Positions 8,066 through 16,011 of a DNA stretch of 64,000 bases are shown here, piece by piece. The stretch's first letter is position 1, and every line of letters begins with the position of its first letter. The notes under the pieces are model-generated. The model made no database searches, had not been told where the DNA came from, and saw nothing but the letters and a program-made list of their open reading frames with translations. A program made the translations under genes and the position numbers. This DNA comes from Microvirga sp052114605 (lineage in GTDB: Bacteria; Pseudomonadota; Alphaproteobacteria; Rhizobiales; Beijerinckiaceae): NCBI RefSeq assembly GCF_052114605.1, contig NZ_JBFRFB010000007.1, positions 179,658-243,657 of the forward strand, read 5' to 3'.

Positions 8066-9493
8066 TCAGCGCACCAGCACGTTTCGGAACTGCCACGGAT
8101 CGGAGGAGTCGATGTCCTCCGGGAAGAAGCCGGGGCGGTCCTTGAGCGGGGTCCAATCGGTATAAAACCCGCTCACGGGGCCGAGATAGGGCATCTGCAC
8201 TTCGAGGCAGCGGCGATAATCCATCTCGTCGGCTTCCACGATGCCGGCTTCCGGATTTTCCAGCGCCCACACCATGCCCGCGAGCACGGCCGAGGTCACC
8301 TGCAAGCCCGTAGCGTTCTGGTAGGGCGCGATGCGGCGCGTCTCTTCGATGGAGAGCTGCGAGCCGTACCAATAGGCGTTCATGTCATGGCCGTAGAGCA
8401 GCACGCCGAGCTCGTCGACGCCGTCCACGATCTCGTTCTCGTCGAGGATGTGCTGCTTCTCCTGCGCTACGCCGGCATTGCCGAACATCTCGTGCAGCGA
8501 GAGCACCGCTTCGTTGCAGGGATGATAGGCGTAGTGACAGGTCGGGCGGTACACGGCCTTTCCGTTTTCGCGCACGGTGTAATAATCCGAAATCGAGATC
8601 GCCTCGTTATGCGTGACGAGGAAGCCGTGCTGCGAGCCGGGCGTCGGGCACCAGGTGCGCACGCGCGTGGCAGCTCCCGGCTGAAGCAGGTAGATCGCCT
8701 GCGCGTCGGGGCCGAGCGTGCTGGCATTATCCGGCATCCATTTCTCATGGGTGCCCCAGCCGAGTTCGGACGGCTGTAGACCTTCCGACACGAAGCCATC
8801 CACCGACCATGTGTTCACGAAGGTGCCCATGGGCTTTTCGGACTTGGCGCGCTGTGTGTCGCGCTCGGCGATGTGGATGCCCTTCACGCCGACTTGCTGC
8901 GCAAGCTTCGCCCAATCGTCGCGGCTTTTCGGCTCGTCATAGGAGATGCCGAGATCGCCCGCGACATTCACCAGCGCCTGCTTCACGAACCAGGAGACCA
9001 TGCCGGGATTGGCGCCGCAGCAGGAGACTGCCGTGGTGCCGCCCGGATTGCGCCTGCGCGCCTCCATGGTGATCTCACGAAGCGCGAAGTTCGTGCGCGC
9101 GGCTGCGCCCTTGCTCTTGTCGAAGTAGAAACCGGCCCAGGGCTCGTTGACGGTGTCGATGTAGAAGCAGTTGAGCGAGCGGCACAGCTCCATGATGTCC
9201 ACGGAGCCCGTATCCACCGAGAGGTTGACGCAGAAGCCCTGCCCGCCGCCTGCGGTCAGCAGCGGCGTGAGCAGCTCGCGGTAATTCTCCTTGGTTACGG
9301 CCTGCTGGATGAAGCGGATGCCGCGCTCGTCGAGGAGTTCCTTGTGCTTCTCCTGCGGATCGATGACCACGAAGCGGCTTTTGTCATATTCGAAATGACG
9401 TTCGATGAGCGGCAGGGTGCCCTGGCCGATCGAGCCGAAGCCGATCATCACGATGGGGCCGCTGATGCGGGCGTGGACAGGCCAAGTGGTCAT
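8066..9493 (-). CDS. hss: Homospermidine synthase
   Basis: A 475-residue cytosolic NAD-dependent enzyme that makes sym-homospermidine from putrescine (EC 2.5.1.44), the main long polyamine of many alphaproteobacteria. The N-terminal Rossmann motif reads GFGSIGQGTLPLIERH; family blocks include VNLSVDTGSVDIMELC, FYIDTVNEPWAGFY, SCCGANPGMVSWFVKQAL and GAATRVRTWCPTPG. Length matches bacterial HSS. The start follows a GGAG-containing leader. The ornithine decarboxylase at 11739-12893 would supply the putrescine. It is divergent from the MFS gene at 9745. Confidence 0.95.
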   Translation of the reverse strand: MTTWPVHARISGPIVMIGFGSIGQGTLPLIERHFEYDKSRFVVIDPQEKHKELLDERGIRFIQQAVTKENYRELLTPLLTAGGGQGFCVNLSVDTGSVDIMELCRSLNCFYIDTVNEPWAGFYFDKSKGAAARTNFALREITMEARRRNPGGTTAVSCCGANPGMVSWFVKQALVNVAGDLGISYDEPKSRDDWAKLAQQVGVKGIHIAERDTQRAKSEKPMGTFVNTWSVDGFVSEGLQPSELGWGTHEKWMPDNASTLGPDAQAIYLLQPGAATRVRTWCPTPGSQHGFLVTHNEAISISDYYTVRENGKAVYRPTCHYAYHPCNEAVLSLHEMFGNAGVAQEKQHILDENEIVDGVDELGVLLYGHDMNAYWYGSQLSIEETRRIAPYQNATGLQVTSAVLAGMVWALENPEAGIVEADEMDYRRCLEVQMPYLGPVSGFYTDWTPLKDRPGFFPEDIDSSDPWQFRNVLVR

Positions 9494-9744
9494 CTATGAT
9501 TCTCCTTCGGAAGCCTGGAATGGGAAGAAATGTCTCCGGGTTGAACGGTTCCGGGCGCATCTAGGATTGAGGAACCCTCGGGGTCAATGCCTGGCTGTAT
9601 CCGGCCAGTCTGTTCGGCAATTTCCCTGCGGGCGGCGAAGGCCGGATGACGGAATGAGGCCCTGCCATGCCCATTTGGGGCCTCGACATTGTGAAACAAG
9701 GCTTCATGATACGGTTCCCTTGTTGATGCCCGACTCGAAGACCG

Positions 9745-10953
9745 ATGAAATTCCATGAACTCCTCATACGCCACGGGCGTGTGATCGGCCTGGGCTTCGC
9801 CCTCACATTCCTGTCGTCCTTCGGGCAGACCTTCTTCATCTCCCTGTCAGGCCCCAATATCCGCGACGCGTTCGGGCTTACCAACGGCACTTTCGGCTCG
9901 ATCTATTCCGTTGCCACCCTGTCGTCCGGCCTCCTGATGATCTGGGTCGGCAGCATGATCGACCGGGTGAATATCCGTCTCTATGCCACCATCGCCTTCA
10001 TCGGCATCGCCTGCGCCGCGCTGAGCCTGTCCTTCGCGCCCAATCTGCTTGTGCTGGGTTTAAGCCTGTTCGGCTTACGCCTCTTCGGGCAGGGCATGCT
10101 GAGCCATGCGGGCGTCATGAGCACGGCGCGCCTTCATGAGGGCATACGCGGCCGCGCGCTCGGCGTGGCGGCTCTCGGCTTTCCGGCGGGCGAAGCCACG
10201 TTGCCGGGCGTCGCGCTCCTGCTCATCGCGGGCTTTGGATGGACGGGGACCTGGCGCATCGCCGCGCTTATCCTCGTGGCCGCCTTGTGCATCGGCTGGC
10301 TTCTCGGATTCCTGCTCCGGCGGAAGGATCCCGACCTTCAGGGAGGCACACATCTCAAAGCATCGAGTGCGCCGGGACCGTCATGGCTCGAGATCGTGAA
10401 GGATTGGCGCTTCCTCGCCCTCGTGCCGACCATGATCGGCTATCCCGCCATCATGACCGCTTATTTCTTCCATCAGCGCTTCATCGCCGAGGTGAAAGGC
10501 TGGTCGCTGGAACTGCTCGCCAGCAGCATCACCACATTCGCCCTGGTGTCCGTCGTCGTCGCCATGAGCGCAGGCAGCTTCGTCGACCGTTTCGGCGCGG
10601 TGCGCCTCAGCCATTTTTATCTCGCCGGGATGACGGCGGCCTCCATCTGTCTCGCAACGCTTGAGCACCCGTTCCTGCCGCTTCTGTTTTTCGGCCTGAT
10701 CGGCCTCACATCCGGCTGCACCAACGTGGTGATCGCTGCTGTTCTCGCCGAGTTGTTCGGCACGACGCATCTGGGAAAAATCCGCGCCATCGCAGGCGCG
10801 ATGATGGTCGTCGCCTCCGCCGCAACGCCGGGCGCCATCGGGCTTCTGATCGATGCGGGAGTCAGTCTTGAGTCGATAGTGCTCGGCTTTGCCGCCTACA
10901 TGATCGTGGCTGCGGGCGTGACCTTCGTGCTGCCGAACCCGAGAGCCAAGTAA
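9745..10953 (+). CDS. MFS transporter
   Basis: A 402-residue inner-membrane protein with about twelve hydrophobic helices in two halves. The loop between helices 2 and 3 reads GSMIDRVNIRLYA, a usual major facilitator signature position, and the second half repeats it as GSFVDRFGAVRLSHF. It resembles the oxalate/formate-antiporter-like and drug-resistance-like MFS groups, but substrate cannot be told. It sits between the two polyamine genes but on the opposite strand, so a role in polyamine export is only a possibility. Confidence 0.8.
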   Translation: MKFHELLIRHGRVIGLGFALTFLSSFGQTFFISLSGPNIRDAFGLTNGTFGSIYSVATLSSGLLMIWVGSMIDRVNIRLYATIAFIGIACAALSLSFAPNLLVLGLSLFGLRLFGQGMLSHAGVMSTARLHEGIRGRALGVAALGFPAGEATLPGVALLLIAGFGWTGTWRIAALILVAALCIGWLLGFLLRRKDPDLQGGTHLKASSAPGPSWLEIVKDWRFLALVPTMIGYPAIMTAYFFHQRFIAEVKGWSLELLASSITTFALVSVVVAMSAGSFVDRFGAVRLSHFYLAGMTAASICLATLEHPFLPLLFFGLIGLTSGCTNVVIAAVLAELFGTTHLGKIRAIAGAMMVVASAATPGAIGLLIDAGVSLESIVLGFAAYMIVAAGVTFVLPNPRAK

Positions 10954-10965
10954 GAGGCTCTCGGG
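10938..10965. terminator. Bidirectional terminator-like hairpin over the MFS stop codon
   Basis: A perfect 10-base stem (CCCGAGAGCC at 10938-10947, GGCTCTCGGG at 10956-10965) with an 8-base loop contains the MFS stop codon and lies 16 bases from the opposing acetyltransferase stop. No T-run follows on either strand, so intrinsic termination would be weak. Confidence 0.5.
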
Positions 10966-10980
10966 CAGATCGCAGGAAAG

Positions 10981-11553
10981 TTAAGCAGCCGGACGGTATT
11001 TGCTGAGCGCACCCTGCGCCGCAGCAGCGACCAACGCCGCGAGATCCGGCTTCTCCTCGAAGGCGCCCGTGGCCGCAACGAGACCGCGCGTGTTGTCGAG
11101 GTATCCGCCATCGAGCTCCAACGCCAGGAAGCGGTCGCGCTCGTAAGGACCCGGCAGCCAGAGCGCACCGGTCTTCTCGGTCGAGAAGCCGAAGCGCTCG
11201 TAGTAAGGCGCATCGCCCACCAGCAGCACCGCCTTGTGGCCGAGGTCAGTTGCACGCTTCAGCGATTCGCGCATGAGCTTAGCCCCAAGGCCGAGGCTCT
11301 GGAGCGACGGATCGACGGCGAGCGGGCCGAGCATCAGCGCCGGACGATTTGGACCGGTACAGATGTGCCACAGGCGCACCGTGCCGACGATCTCATCGTT
11401 CTGCTCGATCACCAGCGACAGACCGTCGGCCGCCTTGCGGCCTTCGCGCAAGCGCTCGCAGGTCTTCTGGAATCGGGCAGGCCCGAAGCAGGCATCGAGA
11501 AGCGCCTCGCGCGCTTCGACATCGTGGAAGGATTCTTCGCGAATCGTGATCAT
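10981..11553 (-). CDS. GNAT-family N-acetyltransferase (COG3153-like)
   Basis: A 190-residue cytosolic acetyl-CoA-dependent acetyltransferase. The start at 11553 (MITIREESF) is preferred to an upstream ATG because the family N-terminus begins there. The acetyl-CoA-binding region reads LGPLAVDPSLQSLGLGAKLM, with the Q/R-x-x-G-x-G/A-like loop, followed by LVGDAPYYERFGF, typical of the COG3153 group. It lies downstream of ornithine decarboxylase on the same strand, which makes a polyamine or amino acid substrate plausible but unproven. Two hairpins separate the two genes. Confidence 0.85.
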   Translation of the reverse strand: MITIREESFHDVEAREALLDACFGPARFQKTCERLREGRKAADGLSLVIEQNDEIVGTVRLWHICTGPNRPALMLGPLAVDPSLQSLGLGAKLMRESLKRATDLGHKAVLLVGDAPYYERFGFSTEKTGALWLPGPYERDRFLALELDGGYLDNTRGLVAATGAFEEKPDLAALVAAAAQGALSKYRPAA

Positions 11554-11646
11554 GGCCGTGGCCTCCCAATACACGTGGGGTGAGCGACAGCCCTCGCACT
11601 TGCTCAAACTGAGCAAGCCGTCCGGGACAACTTCGTTGAGGTTGGT

Positions 11647-11671
11647 GCCTGCCTCATTTCACGAGGCAGGC
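11647..11671 (-). terminator. Hairpin between ornithine decarboxylase and the acetyltransferase
   Basis: A perfect 9-base stem (GCCTGCCTC at 11647-11655, GAGGCAGGC at 11663-11671) with a 7-base loop. Read on the minus strand it lies after the decarboxylase; it may attenuate read-through into the acetyltransferase gene. Confidence 0.4.
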
Positions 11672-11692
11672 GGGACGTGACTTTCTAAAGTC

Positions 11693-11737
11693 GCATTTTC
11701 TTTCGCAAAACCGGAAGACCACTTTTGCGGAAAATGC
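11693..11737. repeat. Inverted repeat at the 3' end of ornithine decarboxylase
   Basis: Arms GCATTTTC (11693-11700) and CGCAAAA (11704-11710) pair with TTTTGCG (11723-11729) and GAAAATGC (11730-11737). The AT-rich arms around a GC-rich loop (ACCGG) look like a dispersed rhizobial repeat; it directly abuts the decarboxylase stop and may stabilise or end its transcript. Confidence 0.55.
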
Positions 11738-11738
11738 T

Positions 11739-12893
11739 TTAGATCACGTAGGACTTCAGCGGCGGGAAGCCGTTGAACGCGACCGCCGAATAGGTGGTCG
11801 TGTAGGCGCCCGTGCCTTCGATCAGCACCTTGTCGCCGATCTCCAGCGAGACGGGGAGCATGTAGGGCTCCTTCTCGTAGAGAACGTCGGCAGAGTCGCA
11901 GGTCGGGCCAGCCAGCACGCAAGGCACCGTGCGGTCGCCGTCGCGCTCGCTGCGGATCGGGTAGCGGATCGACTCGTCCATCGTCTCGGCGAGACCGCCG
12001 AACTTGCCGATGTCGAGATAGACCCAACGCACCTCGTCCTCATCACGGCTCTTCTTCGAGACGAGAACGACCTCGGCCTCGATGATGCCCGCATTGCCGA
12101 CCATGCCGCGGCCCGGCTCGATGATCGTCTCCGGAATGCGGTTGCCGAAATGCTTCGACAGCGCGCGGAAGATCGACTCGCCGTAGGCTTTCACCTGAGG
12201 CACCGACTTCAGATACTTCGTCGGGAAGCCGCCGCCGAGGTTGACCATCGACAGGTGGATGCCGCGATGCGCGCATTCACGGAAGATTGCGGAAGCGGAA
12301 CCGAGAGCCTGATCCCAGGCTTCCGTGTTGCGCTGCTGCGAACCCACGTGGAACGATACGCCGTAAGCCTCCAGGCCCTGACGAACCGCATGCTCGAGCA
12401 CGTCCACCGCCATCTCCGGCACGCAGCCGAACTTGCGGGAGAGCGGCCACTCGGCGCCGGCGCCGTCGCACAGAATGCGGCAGAACACCTTCACGTCAGA
12501 GGCAGCAACACCGGCAACGGCGGCAGCGCGGGCGATCTTCTCGACTTCGACTTCGCAATCGACCGCATAGAGGCGAACGCCAAGCTCAAGCGCACGAGCG
12601 ATGTCGCGCTCCTTCTTGATCGTGTTGCCAAAGGAGATGCGCTCGGGCGTCGCGCCGGCATCCAGCGCAAGCTGGATTTCGACCACGGACGCCGTATCGA
12701 AGCACGAGCCGAGCTCGGCCAGGAGCTTGAGCACCTGCGGCTCCGGATTAGCCTTCACAGCGTAGAAGACACGCGTGTCCGGGAGCGCACGGGCAAACTT
12801 GGAGTAATTTTCGCGCACGACTTCGAGGTCGACGACCACGCACGGGCCGTCCTCACGTCGGTTACGCAGGAATTCGCGAATACGCTCAGTCAT
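11739..12893 (-). CDS. odc: Ornithine (lysine/ornithine) decarboxylase, fold type III
   Basis: A 384-residue PLP-dependent decarboxylase of the alanine-racemase-like fold that makes putrescine from ornithine (EC 4.1.1.17; some members also take lysine). The PLP lysine is K47 in FYAVKANPEP; other signatures are SFGNTIKK, SFHVGSQQRN, NLGGGFPTKY, the phosphate-binding EPGRGMVG, and the active-site cysteine in PTCDSADVLYE. Length is normal. A long structured leader precedes it (13148-13290), suggesting polyamine feedback control. The product feeds the homospermidine synthase encoded at 8066-9493. Confidence 0.93.
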   Translation of the reverse strand: MTERIREFLRNRREDGPCVVVDLEVVRENYSKFARALPDTRVFYAVKANPEPQVLKLLAELGSCFDTASVVEIQLALDAGATPERISFGNTIKKERDIARALELGVRLYAVDCEVEVEKIARAAAVAGVAASDVKVFCRILCDGAGAEWPLSRKFGCVPEMAVDVLEHAVRQGLEAYGVSFHVGSQQRNTEAWDQALGSASAIFRECAHRGIHLSMVNLGGGFPTKYLKSVPQVKAYGESIFRALSKHFGNRIPETIIEPGRGMVGNAGIIEAEVVLVSKKSRDEDEVRWVYLDIGKFGGLAETMDESIRYPIRSERDGDRTVPCVLAGPTCDSADVLYEKEPYMLPVSLEIGDKVLIEGTGAYTTTYSAVAFNGFPPLKSYVI

Positions 12894-13538
12894 GGCGCTC
12901 TCCCCACCACAGGTTCAATGGAGGTCTTGTCCAGCCTCCGGATTGAAATCTGAACGGTCAGAACATTCTGCCGTCCGGCGTCAGCGAGAGAAGATGCATC
13001 CCGCTTCGTGCGATGGAGACACGCGTAGCGGCGATGGGCTCTTCACCCGACGATGCTGCCGTGGATTGGATGGGGAGTTCCCGTCCGCACGCCTGGCAAT
13101 GATAAACAAGCCTCTTCGGTGTTGACCTTTGGAGGGCCAACGAGACCAAAAAAGCCCGTTCGTCGTTGCTTTAAGTCGCGTCCCCCGTTGAGAACGGGGT
13201 GCGCCGGTTTTCGCCTCCGGCTGCCGGTTAGGGGTAGTCGAGAGCTAGGATGCTCTCGGGCGGCTGTCCGGCCTCTTGTCCGGATGCCCACCAACCGACA
13301 CACGACCACAGGCACGTGCGAAATTGGGCAAGAGTGAAATAAGCGCATTCGCCCCTGATCACAATAGCTATTCGGGGTATCCGGGACATTTTTTTAACCC
13401 TGTCCGCGCCTGTGTCTTGATCGCATCACCATTCAGCTTCCATTAAGCGGAACAGGTCCACGGGATGAGGGTTGACGCCCATATTCCGGCTCAAGCCAAG
13501 CTCGTCATTTTCCTTATATAGAGAACAGTTCCGCGACC
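12894..13538. other. Intergenic region between ornithine decarboxylase and opgG
   Basis: A gene-free stretch of about 645 bases holding the divergent promoters. It contains the structured decarboxylase leader described separately. The about 250 bases between the putative terminator and the decarboxylase start hold no convincing gene. The right part (13330-13538) is more AT-rich, with a T-run at 13390-13396, and presumably holds the opgG promoter; I could not identify defined boxes. Confidence 0.6.
13148..13290 (-). ncRNA. Structured leader RNA of ornithine decarboxylase, speF-motif candidate with attenuator
   Basis: On the minus strand, upstream of the decarboxylase, several hairpins occur in order: TCCGG/CCGGA around 13266-13284, CGAGAGC/GCTCTCG (13258-13252 with 13245-13239), GCCGG/CCGGC around 13221-13203, and CCCCGTT/AACGGGG (13199-13193 with 13189-13183). 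The last is mutually exclusive with CCCGTTC (13198-13192) pairing to GAACGGG (13161-13155), which is followed by C and six U residues (13153-13148), an intrinsic-terminator shape. Corbino and colleagues described a speF RNA motif upstream of alphaproteobacterial ornithine decarboxylase genes; this leader has the right place, but I could not align it to that motif. Confidence 0.5.
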
Positions 13539-15110
13539 ATGATGCATCTGTCCCGCCGACGCCTTCTGCAAAGCCTGCTCGCCGCCACCGCCCTGCCGGC
13601 TTGGGCACAGCAGGCTCACGCGCAGCAGCAGAACGGCGCACCGGCGCCCAATCCGTTCCGGTTCGAGGAAGTGGTGCGCCGCGCGCGGGAATTGTCGGCG
13701 GCTCCGTTCGATCCCGTGCCCACGCAGCTGCCGGAGCCCCTGAACCGGCTCAGCTTCGACGATTACCGGGACATCCGCTTCCGCACGGATAAAGCCCTGC
13801 TTGCCTCCGGCAACGGGCCGTTCCGCATGCAGCTGTTCCATCTCGGCTTCCTTTATCAGCGCCCGGTCACGGTCAATATCATCCGCGACGGCGTACCGAC
13901 GCCGATCCCCTATCAGCGCGAGCTGTTCGATTACGGCCGCAACAAGATCGAGCGTCCCCTGCCGGTGAATCTGGGCTTTGCGGGCTTCCGCCTGCATTAC
14001 CCGCTCAACAACCCGAAAGTGTTCGACGAGCTGATCGCCTTCCTCGGCGCGAGCTACTTCCGCTTCCTCGGCCAGGGCCAGAAATACGGCCTCTCGGCCC
14101 GTGGTCTTGCCCTCAACGTGGAAGGCGGGGAGACGGAGGAGTTTCCGCATTTCCGCGAATTCTGGGTCGAAATGCCCAAGCCCGAGGATGACCGGGCCAC
14201 GATCTTCGCCCTGCTCGACAGCCCCTCGGTGACCGGCGCCTATCGCTTCGTGATCTATCCGTCCAAGGAAACGACGCTCAACGTCACGGCCACGCTGTTC
14301 CCGCGCCAGCGGCTCGAGAATGTAGGCGTGGCCCCCCTCACCTCCATGTATTTCGAGGGCGAGAACGACAAGAAACCCACGGACGATTACCGTCAGGAGA
14401 TCCACGATTCGGATGGCTTGCTGATGCAGTCCGGGCAGGGTGAGTGGATCTGGCGGCCCCTTCGCAACCCGGGCAAGAAGGCGATCTCTTCCTTCAGCGA
14501 CAACAATCCGCGCGGCTTCGGCCTCATGCAGCGGGACCGGGTGTTCGAAAACTACCAGGACCTGGAAGCCAGCTATCACCAGCGCCCCGGTTATTGGGTG
14601 GAGCCCATCGGCGAATGGGGCGAGGGCTTCGTGGAGCTTGTTGAGCTTCCGACACAGGACGAGACCCACGACAATATCGTGGCCTATTGGCAGCCCTCGC
14701 GTCCTTTCGAGCCGGGCCAGGAGGTCACCCTCTCCTATCGCCTGCGGGCGGCGGGCGCCATCGGCGCGATGCATCCCGGCGGCAAGGCGATCAACACCTT
14801 CCAGACCCCGCCCCGCGCCAGCGGCTCGAACGCGCCCAGCGATCCCAAGCACCGGCGCTTCATCATCGATTTCGCCGGCGGCAACCTGCCTTATTACTTC
14901 AGCGCGCCGGACCAGGTGCAAATCGTTCCCTCCACCTCGGTCGGCCAGATCACCAACACCTTCCTCATGCCCAACGACCACACCGGGGGCTTCCGCGCCG
15001 CCATCGACGTGAAGCTGGAGGCCGGCCAATCCACCGACCTGCGCGCCTTCCTGAAGGCCGGCAACCGGACGCTGACGGAAACCTGGACCTATCCTTGGTC
15101 GGTGGAGTGA
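13539..15110 (+). CDS. Glucan biosynthesis protein OpgG/OpgD family, Tat-type signal
   Basis: A 523-residue periplasmic protein for osmoregulated periplasmic glucan synthesis. The N-terminus MMHLSRRRLLQSLLAATALPAWAQQAHAQ has a twin-arginine-like SRRRLLQSL and a cleavage site near AHA. Tat-targeted members are often called OpgD, so the subfamily is uncertain. Family blocks match the partial copy at the left edge: IRFRTDKALLA, NLGFAGFRLHYPL, FLGASYFRFLGQGQKYGLSARGLA, SMYFEGEN, EIHDSDGLLM, NNPRGFGLMQRDR, ETHDNIVAYW, and a C-terminal FRAAIDVKLEAG. The start could equally be the second ATG at 13542. Confidence 0.9.
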   Translation: MMHLSRRRLLQSLLAATALPAWAQQAHAQQQNGAPAPNPFRFEEVVRRARELSAAPFDPVPTQLPEPLNRLSFDDYRDIRFRTDKALLASGNGPFRMQLFHLGFLYQRPVTVNIIRDGVPTPIPYQRELFDYGRNKIERPLPVNLGFAGFRLHYPLNNPKVFDELIAFLGASYFRFLGQGQKYGLSARGLALNVEGGETEEFPHFREFWVEMPKPEDDRATIFALLDSPSVTGAYRFVIYPSKETTLNVTATLFPRQRLENVGVAPLTSMYFEGENDKKPTDDYRQEIHDSDGLLMQSGQGEWIWRPLRNPGKKAISSFSDNNPRGFGLMQRDRVFENYQDLEASYHQRPGYWVEPIGEWGEGFVELVELPTQDETHDNIVAYWQPSRPFEPGQEVTLSYRLRAAGAIGAMHPGGKAINTFQTPPRASGSNAPSDPKHRRFIIDFAGGNLPYYFSAPDQVQIVPSTSVGQITNTFLMPNDHTGGFRAAIDVKLEAGQSTDLRAFLKAGNRTLTETWTYPWSVE

Positions 15111-15234
15111 GGCTGACGTTCCCCACACCATGACGGAGCTTGTCCCGGCAATAGCGTTCGGAAGGGCGCAGTGCTTCAGATCATCGCGATCACCGACCCA
15201 AGGCCGGCGATGACGCGCGAATGACACCAAGCAG

Positions 15235-15486
15235 TCATCCCGGACGGCGCAAGCCGATCCGGGATCGGGTGCAGAACCGAGCACGCCTCTCTGTCATTCC
15301 GGGGCGAGCATGAGCGAGAGCCCGGAACCCATAACCACCGCAGGTACAGGATAAGGCTGTGCAGATCGAAGCGCTTTTCTTGCAACGCCGTGGTTATGGG
15401 TTTCCACGCCTACGGCGCGGCCCCGGAATGACAGCGCTCTTTTCTGATGACGATCCCGGATCTGCGCTGCGCTCCGTCCGGGATGA
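15235..15486. repeat. Nested palindromic repeat cluster
   Basis: Four perfect inverted pairs are nested: TCATCCCGGACGG 15235-15247 with 15474-15486; GATCCGGGATCG 15256-15267 with 15451-15462; TGTCATTCCGGGGC 15292-15305 with 15420-15433; AACCCATAACCAC 15326-15338 with 15390-15402. The outer flanks are also local hairpins (ATCCCGGA...TCCGGGAT). It looks like one palindromic unit inserted between two others. Confidence 0.75.
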
Positions 15487-15531
15487 CGGCTTGAGGTGAG
15501 GTAGGCGCACCGTCATGTTCTGCATTTGTTC

Positions 15532-15560
15532 TTGACAATCCTCCTAACCTTGGCTATGGT
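15532..15560 (+). promoter_or_regulatory. Sigma-70-like promoter for the candidate small RNA
   Basis: TTGACA at 15532-15537 and TATGGT at 15555-15560 are separated by the ideal 17 bases. Transcription would begin near 15567, at the first base of the structured region. No gene starts downstream for more than 400 bases. Confidence 0.5.
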
Positions 15561-15566
15561 TGGCAC

Positions 15567-15700
15567 AGCCTGATCCACCGAGGGGCGCGCTCGCGAGGCG
15601 TCGTGATTGTGGGATCGGGCACGGTCCTGCTGTGGGTGTCGCAAGCCCGTTGACAGGAGGCCCTCCGCTGCAAGACGCGGTGTACGCCTAAAAAAACCGT
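15567..15700 (+). ncRNA. Candidate structured small RNA, unassigned
   Basis: A run of compensatory stems follows a good promoter: GCCTGATCC (15568-15576) with GGATCGGGC (15612-15620); ACGGT (15621-15625) closing with ACCGT (15696-15700); inside it TCCTG (15625-15629) with CAGGA (15654-15658), and AGGC (15658-15661) with GCCT (15686-15689) enclosing CCGC/GCGG (15665-15668, 15677-15680). It does not show the conserved cores of SRP RNA, tmRNA, RNase P or a thiamine, cobalamin or SAM riboswitch. It could be a trans-acting RNA or a leader of the ABC operon at 16012. No clear terminator was found, so the 3' end is a guess. Confidence 0.35.
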
Positions 15701-15835
15701 GCGCGGGGAGCCGTCAGGTTCTCAACACAAACACACACACGAGCCGGACGCCTCCTCGCGCCCTCCCTCGACCCAATAACCCTCGGGCGAAACACGCCGC
15801 GAGGCCGTTCCCACATGTTCTTTGACAGACAAATC

Positions 15836-15910
15836 CGTGTCATCCTTAGGCCCAGCGAAGCGAGGGAAGGGGATCCACCCACAAGCACAGCACTCTGGAT
15901 TCCCGTCCCC
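15836..15910. repeat. Half-copy of the dispersed repeat seen at 4266
   Basis: The stretch resembles the left half of the repeat at 4266-4310: a GTGTCAT start, then CGAAGCGAGGGAAGGGGATCC close to CGCAGCGAGGGAAGGGAATCC. The matching right arm is degenerate here. Confidence 0.5.
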
Positions 15911-16011
15911 TCCACTGACCTTGCATTGTGACCTTGCCAAGCACGCCTGAACCGCGCAGAAGCTCTGCCTTGAGGGCAGGCCCATGCCTGCCGGTGTCAT
16001 GAGGTTAAGTG

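Larger units (their letters stand above)
15111..16008. other. Gene-free region with palindromic repeats and a candidate small RNA
   Basis: About 900 bases without a credible coding gene. From left to right it holds nested inverted repeats (15235-15486), a promoter-like pair followed by a structured candidate RNA (15532-15700), a CA-rich stretch (about 15721-15745), and a half-copy of the dispersed repeat also seen at 4266 (about 15836-15910). Short open frames here lack codon structure or ribosome binding sites. Confidence 0.7.

Noticed and set aside
13491..15284. 597-codon open frame on the minus strand across opgG
   Set aside because: It mirrors the opgG gene in a high-G+C context, has no domain, no ribosome binding site and biased composition; opgG on the plus strand is clearly real.
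15721..15745. CA-rich stretch as a phase-variable microsatellite
   Set aside because: The run is short and irregular and is not inside or directly before a gene.
15490..16008. TPP, cobalamin or SAM riboswitch upstream of the NMT1-type importer
   Set aside because: None of the conserved core sequences of those riboswitches was found; the structured element there is listed only as an unassigned RNA.
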